Below are positions 36,060 through 47,460 of a stretch of 64,000 bases of DNA, in pieces. The notes under the pieces are model-generated. The model worked only from the letters and a program-made list of their open reading frames with translations, was not told where the DNA came from and did not search any database. The stretch is from Trichaptum fuscoviolaceum (lineage: Eukaryota; Basidiomycota; Agaricomycetes; Hymenochaetales; Trichaptaceae), in contig CAJSYZ010000011.1 in assembly GCA_910574455.1 (NCBI GenBank), positions 434,001 to 498,000 on the forward strand, written 5' to 3'. Position 1 is the first letter of the stretch. The number at the start of each line of letters is the position of its first letter. Position numbers and translations under genes: made by a program.

Positions 36060-37304
36060 GCAGCCATCCTAAACTCTCAAACTCCAAGATGAAGTTTCCG
36101 GGTCAAGAATCATGATACGCATCAGTCATTTCAGCACATTTGAGGAAGGTTATCGTACGGATTAGGCATCGGGGAAAAGAGGTGAAAGATAGCGGAGGTC
36201 AATGCGCTTGCACTTGAAACAAGGTCGGACCTCTGCCCCGGAACCAATAATCCCTACCTTTGTATCTAACCCTGATCGGCGGGCCCGTACTACTGGTAGT
36301 ACTGCGGTCATTGGTTCTCGGATATCCGGACGGTATACGAGCAGGGGCACAGCTTTCAGAGAGACACAGCTGGCATGGTAATGGAACAAGGCCAACCTCC
36401 AAAATCGGGATACGCAAGTGCAGATCATCCACGGATTAGGCGCACTCAGGTAACCTTATTGACGCATCCGAGTCCTCCGATTCCGAATCCTCCGATCCCA
36501 CATGCTCCAGATCAGATTCGTTCTATCAACCGGAGCATTGGCGACCAAACAAACAAATGTCTTTGACGATGCATCCTGATTAACCTCTTGTTAGGGGATC
36601 GGAGGTATGTATTTTCTTTCGATTACATGATACCAATATCATGCTTTGCTAACAAAAAGATAGTCTATCCTTCTCCGGCTGTGGTACATATATTCCCACT
36701 TATCTTTATCATCCTTCAGAGAAGACGGACATCAGATTGATGATTATCGATGGGAGATGTAAGCAAGTGGTTTGGCGGCGGGCGCCTAGTGTTTAACCGT
36801 AGTACCCTTGGTTCAAAGCGTCAATCTCCATGTAATTTTAATGTCCGGCGGGCTCCGCTAGCCTTCCTGTCATGCTCTCTGATGAACGTGTAAGTTACAC
36901 GTCTCTTAATTTTCCTGGTATCTTGCATCAAAGAAGTGAAGAACATCAAACATTGGACTTTCCGCTCTTGAAATTAAGAAAAATAGCATGCGGAGGAGCA
37001 AAGCAGTGAGTCTCGAACGCAGTGTCGATCAATCGCGCGCTTGAAGCTATCCCGGCGAAACATCAATGCTGAGAGCTGCGCTCGGCGACTCGGACTCGGT
37101 GATATAGTGCCAATGAAGTACGTACTCGGGTCCGTCCGTTTCTCTGCACCGTCTACCCTTCGAAGCTTCTACGATGCCAGTGAACGAAGTTACGAACGGT
37201 TTGTCGGCACGTCAGAAACGCAGTATACCGGTATGCGAGTAACGGTTATTGGCGGACGGAATTTGACGAGGAGCGCCGTGCTAAAACTGATTGACTCGGA
37301 GTCT
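36060..37304. other. unassigned sequence between two GPN1 fragments
   Basis: It holds short minus-strand frames at 36162-36432 with no recognised domain, and low-complexity Ser/Pro-type coding at 36440-36500. About 1.2 kb separates the pieces of GPN1 exons 6 and 7, far more than the 119-bp intron in the intact gene, so something was inserted here. Confidence 0.4.
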
Positions 37305-37392
37305 TACTCAGCACGCGAGGCTTTCATGGCATCGAAGAGTTCTTTGATCCCCGCATTCAAGTCCGAGTCAGGCATAGACGAGATGCCGACGA
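37305..37392 (-). pseudogene. GPN1 exon 6 fragment (module 4)
   Basis: Reads VVGISSMPDSDLNAGIKELF then DAMKASRAE and a stop. It matches [19 protein letters not shown] and DASREEYEK of GPN1 exon 6 (14009-14091), with an extra 4-5 codons and a stop replacing the exon end. Confidence 0.75.
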
Positions 37393-37681
37393 CCTAGCGG
37401 AAAGCTCGAGTCATCATGGAAGAAGATGTAAGGAAAGGGCCTATGTGCAGAGCTAAAGGGTTGGACTCAGATGTGCACGAAGCATGGATCACAAATTCGC
37501 AATCGTGAGAATCTGAGATCCGATTGTAAGATATCATTACAGCCAGGCCGCATTGCAATTCTACATAATACAAACCGAAGTAAAAAAATCCGAGATAGCA
37601 AATATATACATAAAGGCTGCAAAGGCGACTAAGAGTTCAAGAGCACCACAAATTGTTGACCAGCAAAGTGAGTTTGATCCT

Positions 37682-39030
37682 CTACCTCAAGTGCTCAATA
37701 AGGCGCTCGTGTACTTCCGCCATAGATGGTCTTTCCCCCGGATCCCCCTTCCAGCAATCGCGAATCAAGGACCACAGATCATCAGTGATTTCCGATGATT
37801 CTGGCCGACTAGGCCGATTGCCCCTACACACAGCAACTACAATCGGGAGATCTTGAGGCCTGTTGAAGAAGGGTTTTTTCCCCGTGTAAATCTGCAATAA
37901 TTATCAGTATGTTTTCAATATGTAAACTGGTGTTCATCACCTCCAACACAGTCATGCCGAATGCATAGACGTCAGTCGCACGGGTCCGAATTGCGCTCAG
38001 GGACTCCTCCTCGTCTTCTTCTGGCGGTTGAAGAATCTCAGGTGCAGTCCACCGACAGGAATTTGAGATGTCTGCGACCGTGGAGTCCAATTCTGTCATG
38101 ACTGTGTGGATGCCAATATCCGATATCAAAGCTCGTCCGTCATCCTCGATGAGTATGTTGGACTGTCGCTAACCATTAGAATCATACATCAAAACTGGCT
38201 CTAACGCTCGGAGCTTACAGCTTTCAAGTTTCCGTGAATTACTGGTATCTCACGAGAATGTAAGAACTTCAGCGCATTCGCGACATCTGTGATCTAAGAG
38301 GCACTATTTACTGGGTAATCTTTCTCAATAAACGGAAGAGCTCTTACAATTTGATATTTGTTTGCATTCGGCACCTTCGCTAAATACTGTAGGACATCAC
38401 CATTCTTGTAGAATGGAATAACGGGGGACGGGAGGAAGTCCTTATTGGTGACCAAGCCACAAACCGGCACGATGTTCGGATGCGTTGAGAGTCGAAGCTT
38501 ATCCGAAGTCTTCAGCCTTCCCAGGAGACGCTATTTTAGGACGATATAAGTGAGCGAGCTTCATCTCGGATCAGAGGAGCATTACCTTTGTGAATAATCG
38601 CTTTCGGTTTTCGTCATGCACTACGCCTTTGATTACTTTGATAACATGCTTCAAGTCCAATGAGAATGTGTGCACCGATACGTCTTTTTTGTGCCTACCT
38701 GTCTTCGCAACTGTGGATGACCTTTGGTGGATTGGAGGGTTTCTGCTTTCCAAATGTTTTCGCATTCCCCATATTCGAAGTAGTGGGGCTCAGATTTCTC
38801 TACAATGGCCGAGAGATCCTGGATTTCAATCAGCAAGCAGCCAGATCCTGGATAAATGCACGTACCGATGGTTCACTTCCTGCTACAAAGGCCATAGACA
38901 TAGTTAATATTGACAGTCCCGGCCCAATTAAGGTTTGGTGGACTGCATCAACTATCCATCGTAATACGTGCATTCTGAGACTAGTGTTTCTGAGGTGTGC
39001 ACACTGTGTATTGTGAGCAGAGGTGCGCAA
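37682..39030 (-). CDS. predicted TKL-family pseudokinase, copy C
   Basis: Third family member. On the minus strand: a helical N-terminal part (LRMHVLRWIVDAVHQTLI), IQDLSAIVEKSEPHYFEYGE (around 38.8 kb), VIKVIKGVVHDENRKRLFTKV, STHPNIVPVCGLVTNKDFLP, FYKNGDVLQYLAKVPNANKY, IPVIHGNLKA, SNILIEDDGRALISDIGIHT, RWTAPEILQPPEEDEE, DVYAFGMTVLEV, IYTGKKPFFNR and RDCWKGDPGERPSMAEV, ending IEHLR. It shares HGN and DIG with copies A and B, and is closer to copy A in VHDENRK and NANKYQI. No internal stop was seen in these exons, but splice sites between them were checked only roughly and the start is uncertain. Confidence 0.65.
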
Positions 39031-39439
39031 AATATGTCGTCAAAAGATTAATTGATGAATCTTGGGGTTAACGATGAGTAGTTATATGTTGCCGAGGGAT
39101 GTCGAAGTTTAAATACCTTGTTGATCTCTAATGTTGTGGTGTCGCCTCAGAACTCCCTAGGTTGTCTATCTCGCACTTTGTGATATATGCGGAGATTGAT
39201 ACCTCGTTTTGAGGCTTATATAGACTGCTAACAGGTGGTCGTCCTGCCGTCTATAACTTGAAGCAGGTGTAACACGTGTGTGTTAACCTTAGTCGAACCG
39301 GCGGCCACTAGTAAGCACATTGGCAAGAGTAATAGATGATTAGAGATTGCAGTCCCGATCAGAAACCAATTCAATAATCGGTAGCCATTGGTAGAGAGGC
39401 CGACTTCGATGAAGGCTGCGCAGCTGGGAGATTCACTCA

Positions 39440-39512
39440 CCATTCGTATCCCCCGCGCGAGGTATTCACAGCATCAAAGAACTCCTTAATTCCCGCATAG
39501 CCATATAAGACA
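39440..39512 (-). pseudogene. GPN1 exon 6 fragment (module 3)
   Basis: Reads [19 protein letters not shown] followed by a GTGAGT donor, matching [20 protein letters not shown] with its splice donor in GPN1. It lies upstream of pseudokinase copy C on the same strand. Confidence 0.75.
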
Positions 39513-39787
39513 TGTTGGCAGCCCAGAAAACGTCAGCCGACATGCAAGCATGGTAGACCACTATCCTATTACGATCGAAGGTTGGTAGGGCAGACATTTG
39601 ACTGGGACCTGCCAACAGCATCGTAGATGTGGACTGCCGTATGGTTGGAGGCGTACCCGGATACTAGACGGCATTATAGAGCCGGAACAAGTAGATTAAC
39701 ATGCGGGAAGGCCAAGGATTAGACGGGAAGGCCAAGGATTAGTGCACGAAGCATGGAGGCCCGAGCAGAATGAGCCCCCGGGAATTA

Positions 39788-39974
39788 GGATGGTATGCAA
39801 CCTCCTTCCCAACCTCCTTTCCAGGGTTCGCCTGACGGCTCCCTTCCCATATTCGTTAAGTTATGTCTTGTTTGTTCAAACACTAATTTAGTAATTTTAT
39901 TTGTCATCTACTAGCTAATACAGGGAAGGGAGCCGTCAGGCGAACCCTGCAGTGGGGGAGGTTGGATGGTATGC
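39788..39974. mobile_element. MITE-like element with long terminal inverted repeats and 11-bp direct repeats
   Basis: The sequence between 39799 and 39963 starts AACCTCC and ends GGAGGTT. Inside, GGTTCGCCTGACGGCTCC and its reverse complement form arms of about 40-50 bp around an AT-rich loop of roughly 75 bp. It is flanked on both sides by GGATGGTATGC (39788-39798 and 39964-39974). Direct repeats of 9-11 bp with long inverted ends fit a Mutator-like (MULE) non-autonomous element. It has no coding capacity. Confidence 0.75.
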
Positions 39975-40613
39975 CGTTTCGAGTTCAAGTTGTGACGCTT
40001 CAAGTTGTGACACTGCCACTGATTGGTTTAGGCATATGGGCGTGCACAGCCCTCCTTCCAATACGCTTGTTCGTATCAGCCTGCCAATACGCGGTGTGAA
40101 GGGCCTCCGTTCGGTCTGAAGGTTGAATCTTAATTAAAGTATGAAGACACGTTACCACCAACATCTGAAGTACGCAGCACGCAGTGCTTCCCGGCCTTCC
40201 CCCCTGTTCAGGAACGCATTGTATTAACTTGAAGGGGTTTCGAAAAGATGACAGCCTCTGATGAGCTCGTCAGACACGTTGTGTCGGTTTGCGGACGTTT
40301 CGCCCATGGGTAGCGCAAAACCCCACTCACAGCAACAGCAAGGCACTTGCGGTTGTATCCCACGTGGTTTCCGAACTTGACTTTAAGGGTGTTCGAGTCA
40401 TGCCGTCATGCACCGCTACGAAGATCGGGAAGGCGACCATATTTTCACTGAGAAAATACATTAGATATATAGGTATGGGACTGATTCTCTGCGACTTGCT
40501 GTTGGCAGGCACACACCCGACATCCTTGTAATACATGAAGTCAGCTGGTCTGGGACATATATGTAACATCAATTAACGAATTCACTTACCTTAACTCGTT
40601 TATCTCGCGTCCT

Positions 40614-41004
40614 ATTGGATGACTTCCCGTAAGGATTTAGGACACCCAGGGTCGTCCTAAACCCCTAAGACCCCGCTCGGCAAGCATTTAGGGAGGGTTT
40701 TCTAAACCGTAAGCCACCTCGTCCAACAGCCATGAGCAGAAGTTCTGCCGGCCGATTCCCGCGGTACTGTTCACCTTAAAAGGTAAGGTATCAGGGTGTA
40801 TGTATGATATCTTACCGGATATGGTAAGCGAGGGTCAGGGCAGGTGTTTAGGACGACTGTCCTAGACACGGAGCATCTGGCAGACCCCCCTCCCCCCTCT
40901 GCCAGATCCTAGAAGTTTAGGATGCCCGGACCAGACCGAGAGTTTGGCTCCGATCAGTTTAGGACAAAAATGTCGTCCTAAATCCTTACGGGAAGTCATC
41001 CATT
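40614..41004. mobile_element. non-autonomous DNA element with 27-bp terminal inverted repeats
   Basis: The left end GGATGACTTCCCGTAAGG (from 40617) continues into ATTTAGGAC. The right end is its reverse complement, finishing at 41001. The motif TTTAGGAC or its complement recurs several times inside as subterminal repeats. ATT flanks both ends and may be a 3-bp target duplication. About 385 bp long with no open frame of note. The superfamily is unsure; PIF/Harbinger is one option because of the 3-bp repeat. Confidence 0.65.
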
Positions 41005-41349
41005 GACAGTCTTTGAACCTACTGCAACAGACCGCCACAACTTGTGTACAAGTTAAAGCATGATTGGGGCTCAACATAGTTGCTTTCCTTTGACGTCAAG
41101 GCTGTCCGGAGGCATTTCTAAGGAGTCGTTAGCGCGCGCCTAAATCACGAATTCCAGGTATATAGCAAGAGCGAAAAATGCTGTAGAGGACTACTTACAA
41201 GTCTGCGCCCTGCTGCTACGAGATGTGGATGGGCACCCTAATGCCCGACTTCAACTTTCCGCCTGTCTTTCGTACGCAGGGACTCCCTCGTGCTTCATAC
41301 TCCGCTTACTATTTTAGCGATCGCGTTCTGCGCGCTCGAAGTTGATGAA

Positions 41350-41571
41350 CTATCCATTTGATCGAATGTTGCAACTGATCTGGGGTTCAGGTTCAGCAAT
41401 TACCATCCCGAATACTGCAAGCCAAAAAAACAATAACAACAGCTCTGGATAAATAACTTCTGGCGCAGTCCATCTAGTACAAGACCTTGTCACGGCGACG
41501 TTTTCATATTTGCCAGTGGCCATACAACTTGAACTTGAATGAATAAACCTGCGCAAGAATTGGACTTGCAC
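41350..41571 (-). pseudogene. pseudokinase fragment (copy E, module 2)
   Basis: The frame contains SCTRWTAPEVIYPE and later AVFGMVIAEPE, matching SCRWTAPEVLDPPEEDEE and AFGMTVLEV of copies A-C. The segment between them is replaced by a Leu/Phe-rich run, and no other kinase motif is found around it. A decayed remnant. Confidence 0.65.
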
Positions 41572-42300
41572 AGATGCACTACCGCCATCCGGAACACTGC
41601 TTCTACCTAACTATACGCATGTTTCTCCGCTGCAGAGCCCGCCTTCCGTTGAGAGAGAGGCAGCCGGTGCATCACCGCATACCAGGCATGCAAACGCGAC
41701 CTGGACATACGAGGTGGCCGCCGAACTCATTGTCCCAACGACCGTCCGCAGACCTACTGCATGCCTTCCACAAATATGTTTCCCCGCCAAAGAGACTGCT
41801 TCCTCCAGGAGGTTCAGCTACCAGGTATACAGATGCGGCTTGGGACTACGGGGTGGCTGCCGTTCGGGTATGTTGCCCTGCCTAATGTACTGTAAGGTAC
41901 CGAAAGCCGTCTTCCACCACACTTTCCACGGTGCAGAGGGCGGCATTGATGCCACCATGACTTTGTACTGGCTTGACGTGCCCGGATCGAAGTACCCAGG
42001 AAGTGCTGTGGACCGGCCCCCAAGGAAGGTGCAATCACATCGAAGTCAAGCATGGCAGTGAGACTCGGTGGCTGGACTAGCCGGCTTGCATTTCTTGCTC
42101 TATTATGTACATAAGTCATAAAAATGTACCCTACGTGCACTTATTCTATCTGAAGAATGAAAGGTGTAAGTGTTGTCGTGTGTACTTTGACCCGACGGTT
42201 GCAAAGCACGCCCTTCGGCGTGAGCATTAACTCGGACATTCGAGATGAACACTATAGTAAGGCAACCAATTAGTATCCCGACGAATCCAAGCACTGACAG
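41572..42300. other. unassigned sequence with overlapping open frames
   Basis: Plus-strand frames at 41574-41885 and 41714-42061 and a minus-strand frame at 41814-42140 overlap. None has a motif I recognise. The GC content is higher than in the neighbouring pseudogene debris, so a separate insert is possible. Confidence 0.3.
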
Positions 42301-42306
42301 GGCTTT

Positions 42307-42387
42307 CACTTTTCGTACTCCTCGCGCGACGCGTTCACAGCCTCGAAGAATTCTTCAATCCCCGCACCAGGTATAGACGAGTCGCAT
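42307..42387 (-). pseudogene. GPN1 exon 6 fragment (module 2)
   Basis: Reads DSSIPGAGIEEFFEAVNASR then EEYEK, nearly the same as [20 protein letters not shown] plus EEYEK in GPN1. It is the best preserved of the copied exons. The donor after it is GTGAAA, so splicing is probably lost. Confidence 0.8.
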
Positions 42388-42399
42388 AGCTGAGCATAA

Positions 42400-43320
42400 A
42401 ACGTGAGTGAACATGCAGGACGGAAGCAAGGGACCTATCTACGGAGGTGAGCAATAGGGGCCGCCGCGTGCACGAAGCAATGATCATAAATGATCATACG
42501 GATAAAAGTCAACTTGAAAATGATAGGCATGAAGAGAGCAAGGATTGTCGTCTGCTTGACCGACTGGCATGTGATACTTGGAGCAGAGTATGTGATAGCT
42601 TTTTGGTACTTAGGTACTTAAAGAGCTCATCCTGTTTATCTAGCTGTTCATGTTGTGTTTACAGGGGGTAGCTAGAGAATTCCATTCTTGATGTCAATCA
42701 AACTCAACCCTCCTCTGTTGTGTCCTCGTCAGACACACGCTCTTTTGGCTCATAGTTTGCGCGCCACTCACAACCCGGTGCTTTCGCGCCAGTATTCCTC
42801 GTGGTTTCCATCTGTACCCGAAATCACTTTCTTGTGCGTATACCCTTGATCACGTCGACAATAGCTTCCTGTTTGAAAAGCGATTCAATCCCGTACATTA
42901 GTGCCCAGATTCAGATATGCACTCAAGGTTTTTTCATCGTCTTCTTCTGGCAGATGCGGGATTTTGGCAGTTCTACATAGAAACTCAAAAAAATCAGCGC
43001 GGTTGGATTTATGTGCATTTGAAGGCGAAGTTTATTCAGCAGATATACACATACAAACCGGAAAGGGGACAGGGAGCAACGGTGTAAACGGAAAGATTAA
43101 AAGTTACCTCGCTTCCAGTCCGTCAAGCTTCTTCCATCTTCTATGTTTACCTCAGGTTCTTAGTCATGCACTCGTACGCTCTCGCTATAGATGTCATTTC
43201 CATTGTCTCCCCGTACCAGCAATTGCAAAATTAGGTTTCACAGCTCACCTGTAATATCCGACAACTCCGGTCGACTTCGCTGCTTGCCCTAGGCGACTGG
43301 AATAGTAAGATCACGAAAAA
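42400..43320. other. unassigned sequence in the duplication zone
   Basis: Several short frames, none recognisable. The end near 43.1-43.3 kb resembles the C-terminal exon of the pseudokinases in reverse, including AATTGCAAAATTAGG in the place of CDCWK...; it is heavily decayed. Confidence 0.35.
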
Positions 43321-44300
43321 TACTGAGAAGGGTACAACTTGAAGTCTGCAGTAGTAGTCAGTTTGTTTAATACACCAGACTGTCGTTCCTCACCTCTAAT
43401 ACAGACTTGTCAGATGCGTAGTGCGCCCAGAGACGTATGAAGATGAACTTGGAAGTATCTGGGAGCAGTCCACCTGCAAGAGCTTGGGATGCTTGCGGTC
43501 GCGGGGTCCACTTGTGTTGCGATCATGTGGACTGCAATCGCCGATAGCAGCGCAAGTCTGTCATTATCGATGAATATGTTTGAATAAGGTTTGGTATTAG
43601 AATCGTACGTCAAAACTGTCCCTTACAAGTAGATAAAGCTCACAGCTTCCAAGTTCCATGGATTACTGAACTTCCACGAGGATGCATGAATTTTAGTGCA
43701 TTCGCTACATCTGTGATCTAAGCAGGCGATATTAACTGAATAATCTGTCTCAATAAGCAGAAGGATCCTTACGAATTGATATTTGTTGGCATTCGGCACC
43801 TTCACAGTTTACTGTAGAACATCAACATTTTTCTTGTACTGAATAATGGGAGAAGGGAGGAAACCTCTATTGACATCCAAGCCATAGGCTAGCACGACGT
43901 TTGGATGCGTTGAAAGTCAAAGCATATTCAAAATCTTCAGCCCTTTTCAAGAGATGCTATTGTCAAAACGATGTGAGCTAGTGAACTATATCATGAACTA
44001 GAAGAGCCTTTGCCTCAGATCACCTTGGCAGCAAGCTTCACGTCCAAATATTTGAGAATACATATGTGCATTCAAATCTTTCATTGTGTACCTGTATTTC
44101 AAAGCCTGGGGATCGGTTATCGCTTGCTGTCCATATATCTTCGCACTTCCCAAGTTCAATGTCATACGGGAACGATTTCTGTACATAATTCTTCATTTAG
44201 CAGATATTTCTTTAGCCCAGGTCTGGAAGACAGCACTTAAGATCTTACTGTGCGAAAGATAGACTTTGCTTTGCAAGCGTCTTCATGAGAGATCCTTGTA
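43320..44300 (-). pseudogene. decayed pseudokinase copy D (module 1)
   Basis: Pieces in the right order on the minus strand: YVQKSFPYDIELGKCEDIWT (around 44.15 kb), KVPNANKYQF (around 43.79 kb), a broken catalytic loop reading VIHGTWK, SNIFIDNDRLALLSAIAVHM, and SSCRWTAP followed by a frameshift that destroys the APE region. It matches copies A-C exon by exon but cannot encode a full domain. Confidence 0.8.
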
Positions 44301-44819
44301 ATATGCATGAGCCACAACACAGAAATATCAAAGGACGACGCACCTGAACTGCACACCTGTCTCGTGCTGACCTGAAGTCGGTGTTCGAGACTGCGAGAAG
44401 AAGCCGCTAGAATTGTCTTATCTCTGATTTAGCATAATAACAATGGTAATGGGGAAAGAGAAACAGTCGAGGGAGTCGAGGGAAAAGGGGCAAGCGACCG
44501 GGACCAACCCGACCATGAGCAGATGAGCGCTGACAGTGGCAGACTAGCAAAGTGTCCGGGAAAGCAAAAATTGCACACTATGCACATCCACAATTGCGAA
44601 ACGTGTGTATACTGCCCAGGTGTGGGGATCGTGACTTCGTGGCAGATAGGTGAGTCTTTATAATAAGCGTTTGTGACCAGTGGAAAAGGCTGAAGCTGTG
44701 GGTGCCTTGATGGCGTGCGTCGCGGACCCTTGATGTGCACGCACTTCACGAGGTGTAGTCGTGCCAGTCATGGTCTAAGTGTGAGATATTACGCAGTTAT
44801 CTATACATCGATTGAGTTT

Positions 44820-45360
44820 CGGAAGTACCCATCTTCCACTTAATGCTTGACTCGCCCCTGCGGTAAGGTTGACTTAAGTCAACACTCCCCTTCCCTAAGA
44901 TCATCATCTCCAGAGAACCGTTCTTCGTCTGTGAGATTCCATCAAAGTAGGTTAGCAAAGAAAGCTCAGCAGATAGCCTGATAGAGGAAACGCACTGCAA
45001 TCGATGATGTCCGCTCATCTAGCTCAACATCTATATCGTCTTCGCCATCCGAACCGCCTTCATTCTTTCTCCTCCATCTATCACTGGAAAATGAACAGGA
45101 TTTTGTGCACGAACGACTTTTAGGACTACCATCAGTCGACCCACAGGCTCAGCCTTCTTCGCAGCTGATTTTGCTTCTGACCGCCTGGACTCTTGCACGT
45201 TCCAGCATGGAGTCCCTGAACAAAAAAAGTGTATCAGCATCGGATACAAGGGAAGGCACGCAGCTGAGAATTGATCCATTCAAGTTTGCTACCCTCGCGC
45301 AAGGCAGCCACAGCATCAAGCCTCACTTTCATTCCGGCACCAGCCTTACATGACACGCCG
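44820..45360 (-). pseudogene. decayed GPN1 3' half (module 1)
   Basis: In order on the minus strand: KAGAGMKVRLDAVAALREGS (exon 6), EAKSAAKKAEPVGRLMVVLK then VVRAQNPVHFPV (exon 7), and DEERFSGDDDLREGEC with a stop followed by a frame-shifted RRGESSIKWK (exon 8). These correspond to [44 protein letters not shown] and [15 protein letters not shown]. Intron borders are still visible. Clearly a dead copy. Confidence 0.85.
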
Positions 45361-45739
45361 ACTCGGACCGCCTTGAAGGGAACATGCGTCAAGAACGTTG
45401 CGCATCGCGGAAGAAACGAGCGCTAATCAACGAGCAGCAAGAGCAGGTGCGTGGACAAAGCAGGTGGGAGGCAAGAATATGAGGTTAAGCATCGAGAGGA
45501 CTTGAGGTGGAGCACTGCACGTGCCAGCGGACGCGACGCGTCTCGTATTTGATCTCACACCGCCCGCTGCAACAAGTACTTACTATCTAGTAAGGCTACA
45601 TATTTACATGTTCTAAGCCCCCCTACGCCTGAGCTTAATATCGCCTTTACGAATGACTCTCTGTTTTTAGTCGCTATACACAATGACGAGACGGCGTACC
45701 ACCGTCAGTAAATCTTGCTTTTCACGTCTGCGAGGCTTC

Positions 45740-47460
45740 CACAATGCTGTATCATGATGCAACCGTGCATCCGCAGGCTGCACATGCAGAAACCTCATGT
45801 TCGAGATCATTCGCTGCACTTAATCTTACAGGTACAATACAAGCATGTACAATGGGCTGATGGCGTATTGCTACAGCGTAATGTAGATCATATCCGAGCC
45901 CCAGGTCTCTTTCTGTGCTTCCCTCTTGAATCAATCACATCCTCAATCAGAAGAACGCACGTCATACCACGTTCTCTACCTCTTGCATCCTATCGTATCC
46001 GGCGCCTCCCAAGGTGGTGGAGGGTTCGAAGAGTCCCTTTTCGTCTTTCTCACCGCAATGTGGGTCTTAGCTTGACTTTGCGCCTCACCTTGAAGCAATC
46101 CCAGGGCTGGTGTTCAGGGTTCAGCGGCCTTCCTAGTTGTGACCGTCTAAGGTCGCGTAATGGGCTCGTTGACAGGCTCTCCAAAACCGCTCGTCTTCCG
46201 GATTGAACAAACGCAACGACGACCAAGGTTTCCGAGTTGTTTCGCCTCCACGGCAGCCTGGGGCTTATGCTCCCGATCTTTCCGCTCATAGTTCCTCTAC
46301 AGTCATCCGAGCACTGCCAAGACATAGCCGATCTAAATTTCAAGTTCGACTTTCGAATCCGTAAACACAAATCGGTCAAGTACACGTTTGGGAACAGATA
46401 AACTTACCGCATTTGGCAGATGCTCAGCCCCGAGCCAAGCGAACTTGAAGGCCATCACGCCCTGCGTGTATCCCATGGCATGATATCTATACGAGGGTAG
46501 CATTTAGAGGTTATGAAAGTATGAAGGTTAAGAGAGGGTACATACGAACTTGAGTGTTCGATCTGTCTTCCTCGGGCTCATCATGCGATGCTGGTAGACA
46601 AGATATACGGTATGTTAATATACATCTGTACGAAAGCTAGACATCAGAACATTGCACCTAAGCGTATTGCACACTAAGCAGCCGAGCGAGGCGAGACCTC
46701 TACGAACACCACAGCCCCATTCACCATTTTCCGAATGCTTCTATATCGGCCACATGTCTCCTCAGAGGAGGCCCAGAAGGCTATTACGATGGAATTGTAA
46801 ACAATGTATAAGTTCAGCGCATCTAAGAGAACCAAGAAAAAAAGTACGTACAATACAGTTCCTTCCTAAAGCATCATGATGGACGTGCATCTAAGCTTTG
46901 CCCGCGATATCAAAGTTCCTGGCAAATGTGTCGCTAATTATCACTATCGCGTGGACCCTTCGCAGTCTTCAACACCGAAGGGTATGCGGATGTCACACAT
47001 ACATATGCCAGTGCTGTAGGGCTTAGAGATGAACCGACAGCCACGCTTAGAGAAAACTAGAGTATCCGCAAATCCAAACAAGCAGAGATCTACCTTTAAT
47101 CAATGTTGCGTATGAAGATAGATGCAGCTTTGTCCATCTCAACTTCCGATTGATCGCCCTCCGCTGGAACTCTAAGCCCTCTTGGAATACTGGACGTCAA
47201 TTCAAGACCCATGTAGACGATGTATATGCGGGGCGCTAAGCTAGCGAGAAAAGACGCCGGTCTCGGAGATCTGACATGAGAACTTAAGATGTCGCACTTT
47301 TTCAGGCTGGAAGGTGATTTAATAGTCAAGAGGAATTCATTTTCGCAAAATTCAAGCAAGCGATCTACCTTTTCTCAAGTTTGCGTATGACGATCAATTT
47401 CGCTTCACCTTGCCATCCTTCATACTTCCAATTGATCGCGTCCACTGAGTCTATCACTGA
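45740..47460 (-). pseudogene. decayed RdRP 3' half (module 1)
   Basis: Read on the minus strand: AINWKYEGWQGEAKLIVIRK (around 47.4 kb, like the RdRP stretch AWDNFRQEGSKLMLIFNEKL), a second diverged copy of that exon around 47.1-47.2 kb, ASHDEPEEDRSN (around 46.6 kb; SSDDPDEDRLK in the gene), YHAMGYTQGVMAFKFAWLG (around 46.45 kb; YHVGYTRGKIAFAWLG), RNYERKDREHKPQ (around 46.3 kb; GYEREDRDHKHHD) and LEHEVSACAACGC (around 45.8 kb). Frameshifts and stops break it. The order equals that of 7.8-9.3 kb, so the duplicated block began inside the RdRP. Confidence 0.75.

Noticed and set aside
42307..42387. Possible separate small GTPase gene
   Set aside because: Only the GPN1 exon 6 match is present; no P-loop or other G motifs are found upstream on the same strand.
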